A stretch of DNA of 20,550 bases from the NCBI GenBank assembly GCA_045532035.1, contig JAZSFD010000061.1:1-20550 (forward strand), written 5' to 3'. The stretch is from UMGS1052 sp045532035. Lineage in GTDB: Bacteria > Bacillota > Clostridia > Oscillospirales > CAG-382. This document shows, in pieces, positions 1 to 8,607 of the stretch. Positions within the stretch are counted from its first letter, which is position 1. Every line of letters starts with the position of its first letter. The notes beneath the pieces are model-generated. The model ran no database searches, was not told the DNA's origin, and saw only the letters and a list, made by a program, of their open reading frames with translations. Made by a program: the position numbers and the translations under genes.

Positions 1-40
1 CGCGCCCTCGACCTCGGGAACTTTTTTGAAAAAAAGTTCC
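1..40 (+). repeat. Intergenic box-plus-hairpin element, copy 1
   Basis: Positions 1-16 read CGCGCCCTCGACCTCG. They are followed at 17-40 by a hairpin with arms GGAACTTTTTT and AAAAAAGTTCC. A second element with nearly the same box but a different hairpin lies inverted at the other end of the window (20475-20516). It is probably a dispersed intergenic repeat and may be cut by the window edge. Its function is unknown; the hairpin could act as a weak terminator. Confidence 0.55.
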
Positions 41-61
41 GCAAAAAACTTTTAATACAGC

Positions 62-95
62 AAAAGACGAAAGGTTTTGTTTCCTTTCGTCTTTT
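62..95 (-). terminator. Terminator after the GH10 gene (bidirectional)
   Basis: The arms AAAAGACGAAAGG (62-74) and CCTTTCGTCTTTT (83-95) are exact complements around an eight-base loop, with A/T tracts on both sides. It sits just beyond the stop codon of the minus-strand GH10 gene and fits an intrinsic terminator for it. By symmetry it could also stop plus-strand transcription. Confidence 0.75.
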
Positions 96-100
96 TATTT

Positions 101-1438
101 TTATTCCACAACTATTTGTGTTTGTGCCACATTGTCCGAGATGGAAAACTCGGTGTCGTGCTGCTTGCCGTCAACAAAATATGTGAGCTTATATTTGCCC
201 TTGAAGCCGCGGAACATCGCCTTTCCGGATTCGTCTGTGATATCCGAATGGTTTGTTGTCCATTCTTCCTTTATCAGTCTTTTCATTTCCCTGAAAGCGG
301 GCTTTTCGGAAAGATCAAAATTCAGAAGTCCGCCGCCGTAAACATTTTCTCCTGCGCTCATGTCTCCGATGGGGGCACCGTGGGCATAGCCGTCCACCAG
401 GTTCCAATAAGCGATTCCGTCGCACGCTTTGTGGGAGAACCACATTTTGTAAAGCAGAGAAAGAAGCTCTGCCTGGATCTCTTCATCCTCGGGACCGCCG
501 TTATAGGTGGCGAGAGTGACTTCGGAAATATGCAAGGGAAGATTGAATTCAGAATAGGTGTCAAGTATGTCAAAAACCTTTGCCGGATTGTATCTTGTTG
601 CACCCCATTCCATTTCCTTGTCTTTTGCCTGGAACATATGCATCTGCAAGCCAATGGAATTTATCGGTGCGTTTTCTCTTAAGTATCTTTCAAGAAGCAG
701 GTAAAAATACGATCTGTCAAATCTGAAGCGTTCCCAGATGGCTGCCGCCTCGTTGATGAAAAGGTTGTTTGATGGGAAATAGCGTCGGGCAAGCTCAAAG
801 CTTTTTTCAACAAATCTGCGGTCGCGGTAAATTGCGGTTACATCCTTGTGGTCTTCTGTATAAGCAGGCCATGAGATGGCTTCGTTTACGATATCCCAAT
901 CGAAAATGTCGTTTTTGTATCTTTCCGCCACTTCCTGAAAATGCTTTTCATATTCCTGCCAGATAAGGTCAGGTTCTTTTGGTAACCAGGACGGTGAAAA
1001 AGCATCATATACAAGGCAGTGACCTTTCATGCGAATATCCTTTTCCTTGCAATATTCGATGGAAAGATCGGGGGACGGACGCCTGTATACCCTGGGACTT
1101 GATTTTTCATATCTCGGCTTGCCTTTTTCAGGCTCAAGACTATTCCAATAAAAGGGAACGACAGCATAATTGAAGGCGTCGGCAAAAATTTCACGGAATT
1201 TTTCATTTTTTTCCTGAGTTTCAAACTCATCGAGCATGAAAAGGTTACAGCCGAATTTGAAATCGTGCTGCTTTAAGACTGCCGAAAATTTCACTTTTTT
1301 CAAGGGATTGTTGTTCTTGTCCACGAAAGAAAGACGGGCAAAAGCCTTTCGGTTAAGCTCAATGCCGCTTTTGACTCTTTCGTCGCACATTTCACGCTGT
1401 TCGTTATAGCTTTTGAATACTGTTTCTCTTCTTGTCAT
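101..1438 (-). CDS. Glycoside hydrolase family 10 (endo-1,4-beta-xylanase-like), cytoplasmic
   Basis: A 445-residue protein of the GH10 retaining beta-xylanase family. Visible motifs are WDIVNE (residues 181-186, acid/base Glu186) and HISE (303-306, nucleophile Glu306), plus KGHCLVYDAFSPSWL near 138, GLQMHM near 263 and a YWNLVDGYA-like strand near the end of the barrel. An N-terminal beta-rich segment (about 31-65) and a C-terminal one (about 400-445, with FRGFKGKY) flank the barrel, as in some atypical GH10 proteins. The ATG at 1438 is preceded by AGGTG with a six-base spacer; an upstream in-frame extension of 24 codons lacks such support and overlaps the promoter. There is no signal peptide, so it should act inside the cell on imported oligosaccharides, or on another beta-glycan. 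It is last in the glycogen gene cluster but has its own promoter and terminator. The family call is firm; the substrate is not. Confidence 0.85.
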   Translation of the reverse strand: MTRRETVFKSYNEQREMCDERVKSGIELNRKAFARLSFVDKNNNPLKKVKFSAVLKQHDFKFGCNLFMLDEFETQEKNEKFREIFADAFNYAVVPFYWNSLEPEKGKPRYEKSSPRVYRRPSPDLSIEYCKEKDIRMKGHCLVYDAFSPSWLPKEPDLIWQEYEKHFQEVAERYKNDIFDWDIVNEAISWPAYTEDHKDVTAIYRDRRFVEKSFELARRYFPSNNLFINEAAAIWERFRFDRSYFYLLLERYLRENAPINSIGLQMHMFQAKDKEMEWGATRYNPAKVFDILDTYSEFNLPLHISEVTLATYNGGPEDEEIQAELLSLLYKMWFSHKACDGIAYWNLVDGYAHGAPIGDMSAGENVYGGGLLNFDLSEKPAFREMKRLIKEEWTTNHSDITDESGKAMFRGFKGKYKLTYFVDGKQHDTEFSISDNVAQTQIVVE

Positions 1439-1467
1439 TGTTGTCACCTCTTCTTGGATTATATCAT

Positions 1468-1496
1468 ATTGTATATCAAAAAAAGATATAAGTAAA
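1468..1496 (-). promoter_or_regulatory. Sigma-A type promoter for the GH10 gene
   Basis: On the minus strand TTTACT (1496-1491) and TACAAT (1473-1468) are separated by exactly 17 bases, 30 bases upstream of the GH10 start. No clear terminator lies between the GH13 stop and this site, so GH10 could be read both from here and from the upstream operon. Confidence 0.55.
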
Positions 1497-1532
1497 CCTG
1501 AAAAAATCAAAAAATGCCCGAAAAAAGATAAA

Positions 1533-3443
1533 TCATCCGTGCTTTATAATGGCGAAAGAGCAGGGAAGAACAGAAATTTTTTTGCCGCTTTTTTCGATTG
1601 CTCCGCCATAAATCACGAAATCGTTTTCTCCCATGGTGAGCCTATGGGCATATTCACCCATATTGACGCAAACGGTCACCTTTTCGCCACAAGAGGTCCT
1701 TGAAAACCCGAAAACACCGCCGCAAGAGGTGATATCCTCAATTTCTCCCGAGCAGAGAGCTTTTTCGTATCTTCTGATCTGTCCGAGCTTTTTGTAATGC
1801 TCGGTGATTTTTTTGTTTTCGCGTCCCCAGGGGAAGGGCATACGGCAGAAAGGATCTCTTCCACCCTGAACTCCGGCCTCATCGCCGTAATAAACAGACG
1901 GCACTCCCGGCAGAGTGAATTGCAGAACAGATGCACAAAGAAGCTTCCTTTCTGCATTTTCGAGCTCTTCTTCTGTAAGCTTTAAGCTTTTGAGCTCATC
2001 TCCGCACATACCTTTGTAGCGGTCGGTGCCGAGCACCGTAAGGATGCGCTCGGTGTCGTGAGTGCCGATGATATTCATGAGTGAGAGAGAGCAAGAGGCA
2101 GGATAGCTTGAATATATATCGCAGACCGCGTCCTTCAGAGTGTCGGCACACCCCGAGTTGATATATGAAACAATGCCGTCCTTTATGGGATAATTCATGA
2201 CGCCGTCAAGCTGACCTCCTCTGAAATAAGAGCGTCGCTTGCCGTAGGCACATTTGTCGGCGGCGTTTTCCCACACCTCACCGATGATGACCGCATCATT
2301 TTTGTAAGATTTTGCAGTTTTATTGAGCCTTGCAAGAAAGCTGTCGGGAAGCTCGTCCGCCACATCAAGGCGAAGTCCCGAAATGCCCTTTTTTAGATAT
2401 TTTGCCGCAATGCCGTTTTCTCCCGCAAGATATTCCTCTACCGCAGGCTCATGGGTGCAAAGTCTCGGCAAAATTTCGATTCCCCACCAGCTTTCATAGC
2501 TGTCAGAATATTCGGTGAAGCTGTACCAGGAACGGAAGGGCGAGTTTTTGTCGCGGTAGGCTCCGCCTTCGCCATATCTTCCGTGCTTGTTGAAATATCT
2601 GCTGTCATCCCCCGTGTGGTTGAAAACACCATCAAGGATGATGTGCATTCCGCGTTTTTCGCACTCGAGGATAAGTTCATCAAAAGCCGCATCTCCGCCG
2701 AACATCTCATCCACCTTCGAATAATCTCCGGTGTCATATTTGTGGTTTGAATATGCCTCAAAAATGGGGCTTAAATAGAGGACATTCACTCCCAGATTCT
2801 TAAGATAATCAAGCTTTTCGATGATGCCCCATAGCGTTCCGCCAAAGAACATATTGTTGGCGCAGAAATCGCCGGGGCGATTGCCGTATTGAGGGAGCCC
2901 TTCGTACCAGTCGTCATTTATGATCGCATCGTCTCTTATGGGAACTTGTTTTGTACCCTTGCAGAAGCGGTCGACAAAAATGTGGTACATGACACAGTTA
3001 TGAAACCATTCGGGAGTTTCAAAATCCGAGGAATAAATGAGCATTTTGAACTCATCGCCGCAAAAAGCTTCATAGGTAAGCGTTCCGTCGACATTATTAA
3101 GACTTACAAAATATATTCTGTTGTCGCCGATCGAATAGGATATCTTATAAAAAAGAAGATTTGGTGCCCCGCATATGGCAGAAATGTCGAAATCGAGAAT
3201 ATAGACATCATATCCGTCCTGCGATCTGTCGTAGGAAAAATCGGCTGTATATGAAAAATTCAAACCGTCGGCGCGAAGATGCAGCTTCGGAGCAAAAAGT
3301 CCGAGGGTTTTTTCGGTGAAAAGCTCAAGCGTCACATGGTCGGCGGTGGAATATGCTTTGCTGAAGGTATATTTTCCGTTTCTTTTGTTTTTGAGAATGA
3401 TACTGTTTTTTTCAAAAATATCTTTCGGATCAAGAGCTAACAT
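1533..3443 (-). CDS. GH13 alpha-glucan hydrolase (neopullulanase/cyclomaltodextrinase type)
   Basis: A 636-residue intracellular alpha-amylase superfamily enzyme. About 140 N-terminal residues form a beta-sandwich-like domain, followed by the TIM barrel beginning near WFHNCVMYHIFVDRF (146-160). All four GH13 signature regions are intact: DGVFNH (271-276), GLRLD with nucleophile Asp360, GEVWE with acid/base Glu389, and THDTER with Asp463. The layout matches the neopullulanase / maltogenic amylase / cyclomaltodextrinase group, which cuts alpha-1,4 and sometimes alpha-1,6 bonds in short glucans. No signal peptide is seen, so the likely substrate is stored glycogen or imported maltodextrins. The ATG at 3443 follows AGGAG with a nine-base spacer. 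It lies downstream of glgP, from which it is separated by a terminator-like hairpin, so its expression may be lower than that of the rest of the operon. The exact specificity is uncertain. Confidence 0.88.
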   Translation of the reverse strand: MLALDPKDIFEKNSIILKNKRNGKYTFSKAYSTADHVTLELFTEKTLGLFAPKLHLRADGLNFSYTADFSYDRSQDGYDVYILDFDISAICGAPNLLFYKISYSIGDNRIYFVSLNNVDGTLTYEAFCGDEFKMLIYSSDFETPEWFHNCVMYHIFVDRFCKGTKQVPIRDDAIINDDWYEGLPQYGNRPGDFCANNMFFGGTLWGIIEKLDYLKNLGVNVLYLSPIFEAYSNHKYDTGDYSKVDEMFGGDAAFDELILECEKRGMHIILDGVFNHTGDDSRYFNKHGRYGEGGAYRDKNSPFRSWYSFTEYSDSYESWWGIEILPRLCTHEPAVEEYLAGENGIAAKYLKKGISGLRLDVADELPDSFLARLNKTAKSYKNDAVIIGEVWENAADKCAYGKRRSYFRGGQLDGVMNYPIKDGIVSYINSGCADTLKDAVCDIYSSYPASCSLSLMNIIGTHDTERILTVLGTDRYKGMCGDELKSLKLTEEELENAERKLLCASVLQFTLPGVPSVYYGDEAGVQGGRDPFCRMPFPWGRENKKITEHYKKLGQIRRYEKALCSGEIEDITSCGGVFGFSRTSCGEKVTVCVNMGEYAHRLTMGENDFVIYGGAIEKSGKKISVLPCSFAIIKHG

Positions 3444-3461
3444 TGTTTTTGACTCCTACTC

Positions 3462-3510
3462 AAAAAGCCGACTGCCGCGTTTTTTTAACGTTTGGCAGCC
3501 GGCGTTTTTT
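3462..3510 (-). terminator. Terminator or attenuator between glgP and the GH13 gene
   Basis: On the minus strand GCCGGCTGCC (3503-3494) pairs with GGCAGTCGGC (3476-3467), ten positions with one G-T pair, followed by TTTTTG. It lies directly after the glgP stop and only about 20 bases before the GH13 start. That leaves no room for a separate promoter, so the GH13 gene probably depends on read-through. Confidence 0.75.
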
Positions 3511-3516
3511 GGATGT

Positions 3517-5949
3517 TTATTTTGTTTCGGGAAGATTTACTTTTGTGAGATGCCAGATATCGTTTGCATAATCACCGATACTGCGGTCAGCCGCAAAGAA
3601 GCCTGACGATGCGATGTTGCAAAGCGACATACGGTTCCATTCGGGCTTGTTGCGGTAGCTGTCGATAAGATTGTCGTGCACACGGGTGTACGAATCGAAA
3701 TCCGCAAGGCACATATAAGGATCGGCAACTCCGTGACCGGCGAGAAGATAATTTGCGATATCCGCAAAATTCTGACCGGCAAAGCCGTTGTAAAGTGCGT
3801 TGATGGCGTCATTCAGACGCTTGTTGTTGACGCAGAAGAGTGCAGAATTATAACCCTGTATCCACTGCTTTTCAACTTCATCGGCAGTAAGGCCGAAGAT
3901 GAACATATTCTCTTTCCCTGCCGCCGCAAGCATTTCAACATTTGCACCGTCAAGAGTTCCGATGGTGAGCGCACCGTTCATCATAAGCTTCATACAACCT
4001 GTGCCGCTGGCTTCCTTGCCTGCAAGAGAGATCTGCTCGGAGATCTCGGCTGCGGGAACAAGAGATTCTGCCATTGATACATTGTAATCTTCAAGGAAGA
4101 CCACGCGAAGCTTTTCGCGGAGCTTGGGATTGCTTTCGATATCCTTGGAGATGAAGTAGATGAGCTTGATGATCTGCTTTGCCATGTAATAGCCGGGAGC
4201 AGCCTTTGCACCGAAGAGATAAGTCTGCGGAACGATGTCTGCGTCCGGGTTTTCCTTGAGCATATTGTAAACGCTGATGATGTTGAGAGCGTTGAGCAGC
4301 TGGCGCTTGTATTCGTGCAGACGCTTGATCTGAACATCAAATACCGAATCGGGATCGAGCTTGATGCCGGTCTTCTTGAAGACCTTTTCGGCAAAGGCAA
4401 GCTTGTTTTCGCGCTTGATGAGCGAAAGTCTTTCAAGAACTGCGCTGTCCTTTTCGAACTTCTTGAAGTTTGCAAGCTCCTCGGGATTCTTGTGATAGCC
4501 TGTGCCGATGCATTCGTCAAGAAGTGAGGCAAGCGCAGGATTTGAACAGTTGAGCCACCTTCTGTGGGCAATGCCGTTTGTGACATTGCGGAATCTTGTG
4601 GGGTACATCTTGTAGAAATCCTTGAAGGTGGAGGCTTTGAGAATGTCCGAGTGAAGCTTTGATACGCCGTTTACCGAGTTTGAGCCGATGACGCTTAAGT
4701 TTGCCATCTTGACCTGTCCGTTGGCAAGGACTGCGAGATTTGAGATTTTGTCCCAGTTGCCGGGGAAAGCGTTCCACGCACTGCAGCAGAAGCGTTCGTT
4801 GATTTCGCGGACGATCGAATGGATGCGGGGAAGCTTTAATCTGAAGAGATCCTCGTTCCAGCATTCAAGCGCCTCGGGCATGACTGTGTGGTTTGTATAA
4901 GACACTGTTCTTGCGACCATGTCCCACGCGGCATCCCAATCCATGAAATATTCGTCGATGAATATTCTCATAAGCTCGGGGATGCAAAGAGCGGGATGGG
5001 TGTCATTGATATGGATAGCGACCTTGTCGGGGAAGTTCTGTAAAGTTCCGTAAACCGCCATGTGGTCGCGGATGATGCTCTGACAGGAAGCAGAAACAAG
5101 GAAATACTGCTGGGTCAGACGCAAGAGCTTTCCTTCGTTGTGATTGTCGGAAGGATAAAGGACCTTTGAGATGACCTCTGCCTTTGTGCTTTCCTCAAGC
5201 GCCTGGGTGTACTGTCCCTGGGTGAAAAGCTTCATGTTGAAGTTGACGATGTCGCGGGCTTTCCAGAGACGCAACTGGCTTACCGCATCGGAGTTGTAAC
5301 CCGAGATCATCATGTCATAGGGGACCGCCTCGACTTCTTCATAATTTTCATACTGAACTTCGAGTCTTCCGTCCTTCCAGTTTTCCTTAACATGACCGCC
5401 GAGCTTGACCTTGAAGATTCGGTCGGTACGGGGAATCAGCCAGCTTTCGCCGCCGGGCAGCCAGATATCGGGAAGCTCGACCTGTGTTCCGTCAACGATC
5501 CTCTGCTTGAAAAGTCCGTATTCATAACAGATGGAAAAGCCTGTTGCCGGATAGTCAAGGGATGAAAGAGAATCCATGAAACACGCGGCAAGTCTTCCAA
5601 GGCCACCGTTGCCAAGTCCTGCGTCGGGCTCGAGCTCATAAAGCTCATCGAGAGAAAAACCGAGCTCTGAAAGAGCAGTCTTGAAGGCGTCGGTAAGACC
5701 GAGGTTGAAAAGGTTGATCTTGAGGCTTCTGCCGAGCAGAAATTCCATGCACATATAATAGATGCGCTTTCCACCCTGCTTGTTGACCTCTTTTTTGTAG
5801 CTGTTGCGCTTGTTTGCAAGGATATCTCTGACCGAGACTGCGGCCGCCTTATAGATCTGTTCAAGCGAGGCGTCCTGGGGAGTTGTGCCGAAATAGCGCG
5901 ACAGCTTGCCGCAAAGCATTTCTTTGATTTCTTCGTTTGTGTAATTCAA
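3517..5949 (-). CDS. glgP: Glycogen/alpha-glucan phosphorylase
   Basis: An 810-residue protein, close to the usual length of GT35 phosphorylases (E. coli enzymes are about 800). It releases glucose 1-phosphate from alpha-1,4-glucan ends using pyridoxal phosphate. Family motifs run throughout: GNGGLGRLAACFMDSLSSL near the N-terminus, AIHINDTHPAL, VTNGIAHRRW, DVQIKRLHEYKRQLLN, and the PLP site EASGTGCMK with the Schiff-base lysine at about residue 654. The Asn of the common GTGNMK is Cys here, a change I believe also occurs in related clostridial enzymes. I choose the TTG at 5949 because AAAGGAAA lies eight bases upstream. The in-frame ATG at 5976 has only a poorly spaced AAGG and sits in a palindrome. 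The gene follows glgA by about 88 bases and completes the synthesis-degradation operon. Confidence 0.95.
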   Translation of the reverse strand: MNYTNEEIKEMLCGKLSRYFGTTPQDASLEQIYKAAAVSVRDILANKRNSYKKEVNKQGGKRIYYMCMEFLLGRSLKINLFNLGLTDAFKTALSELGFSLDELYELEPDAGLGNGGLGRLAACFMDSLSSLDYPATGFSICYEYGLFKQRIVDGTQVELPDIWLPGGESWLIPRTDRIFKVKLGGHVKENWKDGRLEVQYENYEEVEAVPYDMMISGYNSDAVSQLRLWKARDIVNFNMKLFTQGQYTQALEESTKAEVISKVLYPSDNHNEGKLLRLTQQYFLVSASCQSIIRDHMAVYGTLQNFPDKVAIHINDTHPALCIPELMRIFIDEYFMDWDAAWDMVARTVSYTNHTVMPEALECWNEDLFRLKLPRIHSIVREINERFCCSAWNAFPGNWDKISNLAVLANGQVKMANLSVIGSNSVNGVSKLHSDILKASTFKDFYKMYPTRFRNVTNGIAHRRWLNCSNPALASLLDECIGTGYHKNPEELANFKKFEKDSAVLERLSLIKRENKLAFAEKVFKKTGIKLDPDSVFDVQIKRLHEYKRQLLNALNIISVYNMLKENPDADIVPQTYLFGAKAAPGYYMAKQIIKLIYFISKDIESNPKLREKLRVVFLEDYNVSMAESLVPAAEISEQISLAGKEASGTGCMKLMMNGALTIGTLDGANVEMLAAAGKENMFIFGLTADEVEKQWIQGYNSALFCVNNKRLNDAINALYNGFAGQNFADIANYLLAGHGVADPYMCLADFDSYTRVHDNLIDSYRNKPEWNRMSLCNIASSGFFAADRSIGDYANDIWHLTKVNLPETK

Positions 5950-5971
5950 TGTCTGTGTTTCCTTTCGTGAA

Positions 5972-5987
5972 TGCATAACCTTATGCA
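5972..5987. other. 16-bp palindrome before glgP
   Basis: TGCATAACCTTATGCA has seven-base perfect arms around a two-base centre. It lies between glgA and the glgP ribosome binding site. It could be an operator or a small mRNA hairpin; no regulator can be named. Confidence 0.3.
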
Positions 5988-6037
5988 ATGAGATAAAATT
6001 GGTATTTGAAATAGTATTATTTCCGTTTTGGAGTAAT

Positions 6038-7477
6038 TTACGCAAGAAGTGCGTAAAGATTGAGGTATTCCTGAGCCGATTTTTCCCAGGAGAAATCCTC
6101 GCGCATGACTTTTTTTACAAGCTTTTCCCAGTTTTCGGGATCGTTGTAAAGGCTAAGTGCCGCCTGCATTCTGTCAAGCAGCTCGTGGGCGTTGTAGTTT
6201 GCAAAGGTGAAGCCGTTTCCGCAGACCTTTCCCTTGCTGTCAACATAATAGCCCTTGATCGAGTCATAAAGACCGCCTGTTTCTCTTGTGATGGGAACTG
6301 CGCCATAGCGTGAGCAGATCATCTGGGCAAGACCGCAGGGCTCGGATTTCGAGGGCATGATGAACATATCCGCTGCGGCATAGATCCTCTTGGAAAGCGC
6401 TCTGTCATAAACAAGAAGAGCGGCGACCTTGTCGCTGTATTTTGCTGCGAGATAGCGGAAATAGCATTCGTAATCATATTCGCCCTTGCCGAGAACGACG
6501 ATCTGAACATCGTTGTTTGCCACAAATTCTTCAAGAATGTGCTTGACAAGATCAAGACCCTTGTGGGAGGCAAGACGGGTGATGATGGCATAGACCGGAA
6601 CATCCTCGCGCACCGGAAGATTGCAATATTCCTGAAGTGCGGTCTTGTTGGGTATCTTTTTGTCAAGGGCACGCCAGGTGAAGTTCGAGACGATGTCCGC
6701 ATCTGTCTTTGGGTTGTAATAATCGTAGTCAATGCCGTTGAGTATTCCGCGAACCTTGAAATCACAGCGTCTGAGCATACTGTCAAGACCCTGGGCATAA
6801 GCGGGAGTCATGATCTCACGGGCATAGGTGGGGGAGACTGTTGTCACGAAATCCGCAAATTCAATGGCGCCCTTCATGAGATTGATGCAGCCGTCATAAT
6901 CCACAAAGCGCTTGTCGACATAATCGATGTCAAAAACATCGCCGAGTATCGAAAAGTCATACTGGCCCTGATACTGGATGTTGTGGATGGTGAAAATGGT
7001 GCGGATGGATCTGTATTTTTCGATGTGACGGTATTTGAGGTTGAGATAGATGACCGAAAGGGCAGACTGCCAGTCGTGGGCATGGAGAATATCGGGATAG
7101 AAATCGATCTCGCCCATAAGCTTCAGCACCGCTGTGCAGAAGAAGGCATATCTTTCGCCGTCATCAAAGCTTCCGTAAAGAGCATCGCGCTTGAAATAAT
7201 ATTCGTTGTCAAGGAAGTAGTAGACAACGCCGTCCTTTTCAAGGGTGAAAACTCCGCAATAAATCTTTCTCCAGGCGAGCTTAATTTCGAAGGATTTGAC
7301 AAAGGTCATGCTTTCGCGCCAGGCTTTTCCGATGCTGCCGTAAAGGGGCATAACAAGACGGATATCATCGTCGGGAGAAGTCTTTTTGAGAGAAGCGGGA
7401 AGAGAACCGAGAACATCGCCAAGACCGCCTGTGGCGGCAAAGGGCATGACCTCAGAGCCTACAAATAAAAGTTTCAT
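6038..7477 (-). CDS. glgA: Glycogen synthase (ADP-glucose, GT5)
   Basis: A 479-residue GT5 glycogen synthase of normal length that transfers glucose from ADP-glucose to the non-reducing ends of alpha-1,4-glucan. It starts MKLLFVGSEVMPFAATGGLGD, the family N-terminus. The ADP-glucose-binding lysine of the E. coli KTGG motif (Lys15) is Ala here, which I recall as common in clostridial GlgA. DILHAHDWQS and TIHNIQYQG follow, and the C-terminal nucleotide site has SKSEPCGL with the conserved Glu and RETGGL. The ATG at 7477 shares one base with the glgD stop (TGATG) and is preceded by AAGGAG with a ten-base spacer, so the two are translationally coupled. Function is well supported by motifs and operon context. 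Confidence 0.96.
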   Translation of the reverse strand: MKLLFVGSEVMPFAATGGLGDVLGSLPASLKKTSPDDDIRLVMPLYGSIGKAWRESMTFVKSFEIKLAWRKIYCGVFTLEKDGVVYYFLDNEYYFKRDALYGSFDDGERYAFFCTAVLKLMGEIDFYPDILHAHDWQSALSVIYLNLKYRHIEKYRSIRTIFTIHNIQYQGQYDFSILGDVFDIDYVDKRFVDYDGCINLMKGAIEFADFVTTVSPTYAREIMTPAYAQGLDSMLRRCDFKVRGILNGIDYDYYNPKTDADIVSNFTWRALDKKIPNKTALQEYCNLPVREDVPVYAIITRLASHKGLDLVKHILEEFVANNDVQIVVLGKGEYDYECYFRYLAAKYSDKVAALLVYDRALSKRIYAAADMFIMPSKSEPCGLAQMICSRYGAVPITRETGGLYDSIKGYYVDSKGKVCGNGFTFANYNAHELLDRMQAALSLYNDPENWEKLVKKVMREDFSWEKSAQEYLNLYALLA

Positions 7478-8607
7478 CAGACGGTAACTCCTTTGTTAAG
7501 ATAGAATGGGATTGTGGGATGTCCCGAAAGCTCGCGGTCGTCTTTGATGACAACATTTTTGTCGGTGATGACGCAGTTGAGCTTGGCGTTTTCGCCCACA
7601 TACGCGTCCTGCATGAGGATGCAGTTTTTGACAACGGCATTCTTGCTGACCTTTGCGCCGCGGAAGATGATGCAGTTTTCAACTGTTCCTTCGATCTCGC
7701 AGCCGTCGGCGATAAGAGAATTCTTTACATTTGCGCTGTCGGCATACTGGGTGGGAGCAGAGTTTCTTACTTTTGTATATATTGCTCTGTCGGGAACACT
7801 GAAGAGTGCTTTGCGCACATCCTTGTCGAGCAGCTTCATGTTGCATTCGAAATATTCCTCCATCGAGCCGATGGTGGCATAGAAATCGTTGTGCTCGTAG
7901 ATCGCAAGGTGCATATCTTCAACATGCTTTGCCATGATATCGAGCGAAAAGCTCTTGAGATCGTGGGACATGGCATCGACAAGAATATCGTAAAGCAGCT
8001 TTGTTTTCATAACGAAAACATTGAGCGAAACATCGTATTCGCCCGAAATGTGCTTGGGACTGGAATAGACCTGAGTGATTTTTTTGTCCTTAGTTTCGAA
8101 GAAGGTGCGGGTCTGAGCCTTTTGCTCGGTGAGGAATTCTTTCTTGGTAACAAAGGTGATGTCGGCGTCCGACGCCTCATGCTTTGCGATAACATCCTTG
8201 ATGTCAAGGTTGCAGATAACATCACAGTCGGAAAGAACAGCGTATTCCTCGGTGCAATGCTGGATGAAGCTGAGAACACCCATGAGTGCATGCAGGCGGG
8301 TAGTGTAAAGCTGGCTTGCCGCAAGGCTGTCATATGCTGTGATAAAAGGCGGAAGCACCTTGATACCGCCCGAACGACGGGCAAGATCCCAGTCCTTACC
8401 GTTTCCGAGGTGGTCAAGCAGGGACTGATAGTTGTTGTGAACGATAACGCCCACCTTTGATATCTCCGCGTTTACCATGTTGGAAAGCGCAAAGTCGATG
8501 AGACGGTAACGGCATCCGAAGGGCACCGATGCCATTGTGCGGCGGCGGGTGAGTTCGGGAATACTTTTATCGTGAATGTTTGAAAAAACAAGACCGAAAG
8601 CTGTCAT
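7477..8607 (-). CDS. glgD: GlgD, ADP-glucose pyrophosphorylase regulatory homologue
   Basis: A 376-residue GlgC-like protein. The N-terminal nucleotidyltransferase fold is visible (FGCRYRLIDFALSN, matching FGGKYRIIDFPLSN of the neighbouring GlgC). The nucleotide-binding GGQGSRL loop is replaced by a FSNIHDKS-type sequence, the hallmark of GlgD. A left-handed beta-helix C-terminus is suggested by repeated short strands (VENCIIFRGAKVSKNAVVKN). In Firmicutes GlgD pairs with GlgC in a heteromeric pyrophosphorylase with altered activity and allostery; that is family knowledge. The ATG at 8607 overlaps the glgC TAA by one base, with AGGGGG nine bases upstream. This supports equimolar expression of the two subunits. 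Confidence 0.94.
   Translation of the reverse strand: MTAFGLVFSNIHDKSIPELTRRRTMASVPFGCRYRLIDFALSNMVNAEISKVGVIVHNNYQSLLDHLGNGKDWDLARRSGGIKVLPPFITAYDSLAASQLYTTRLHALMGVLSFIQHCTEEYAVLSDCDVICNLDIKDVIAKHEASDADITFVTKKEFLTEQKAQTRTFFETKDKKITQVYSSPKHISGEYDVSLNVFVMKTKLLYDILVDAMSHDLKSFSLDIMAKHVEDMHLAIYEHNDFYATIGSMEEYFECNMKLLDKDVRKALFSVPDRAIYTKVRNSAPTQYADSANVKNSLIADGCEIEGTVENCIIFRGAKVSKNAVVKNCILMQDAYVGENAKLNCVITDKNVVIKDDRELSGHPTIPFYLNKGVTV

Noticed and set aside
6539..7468. Plus-strand opening of 309 codons opposite glgA
   Set aside because: Mirror of the glgA coding frame; the minus-strand protein has full GT5 motifs.
7519..8460. Plus-strand opening of 313 codons opposite glgD
   Set aside because: Antisense shadow of glgD with no family features.
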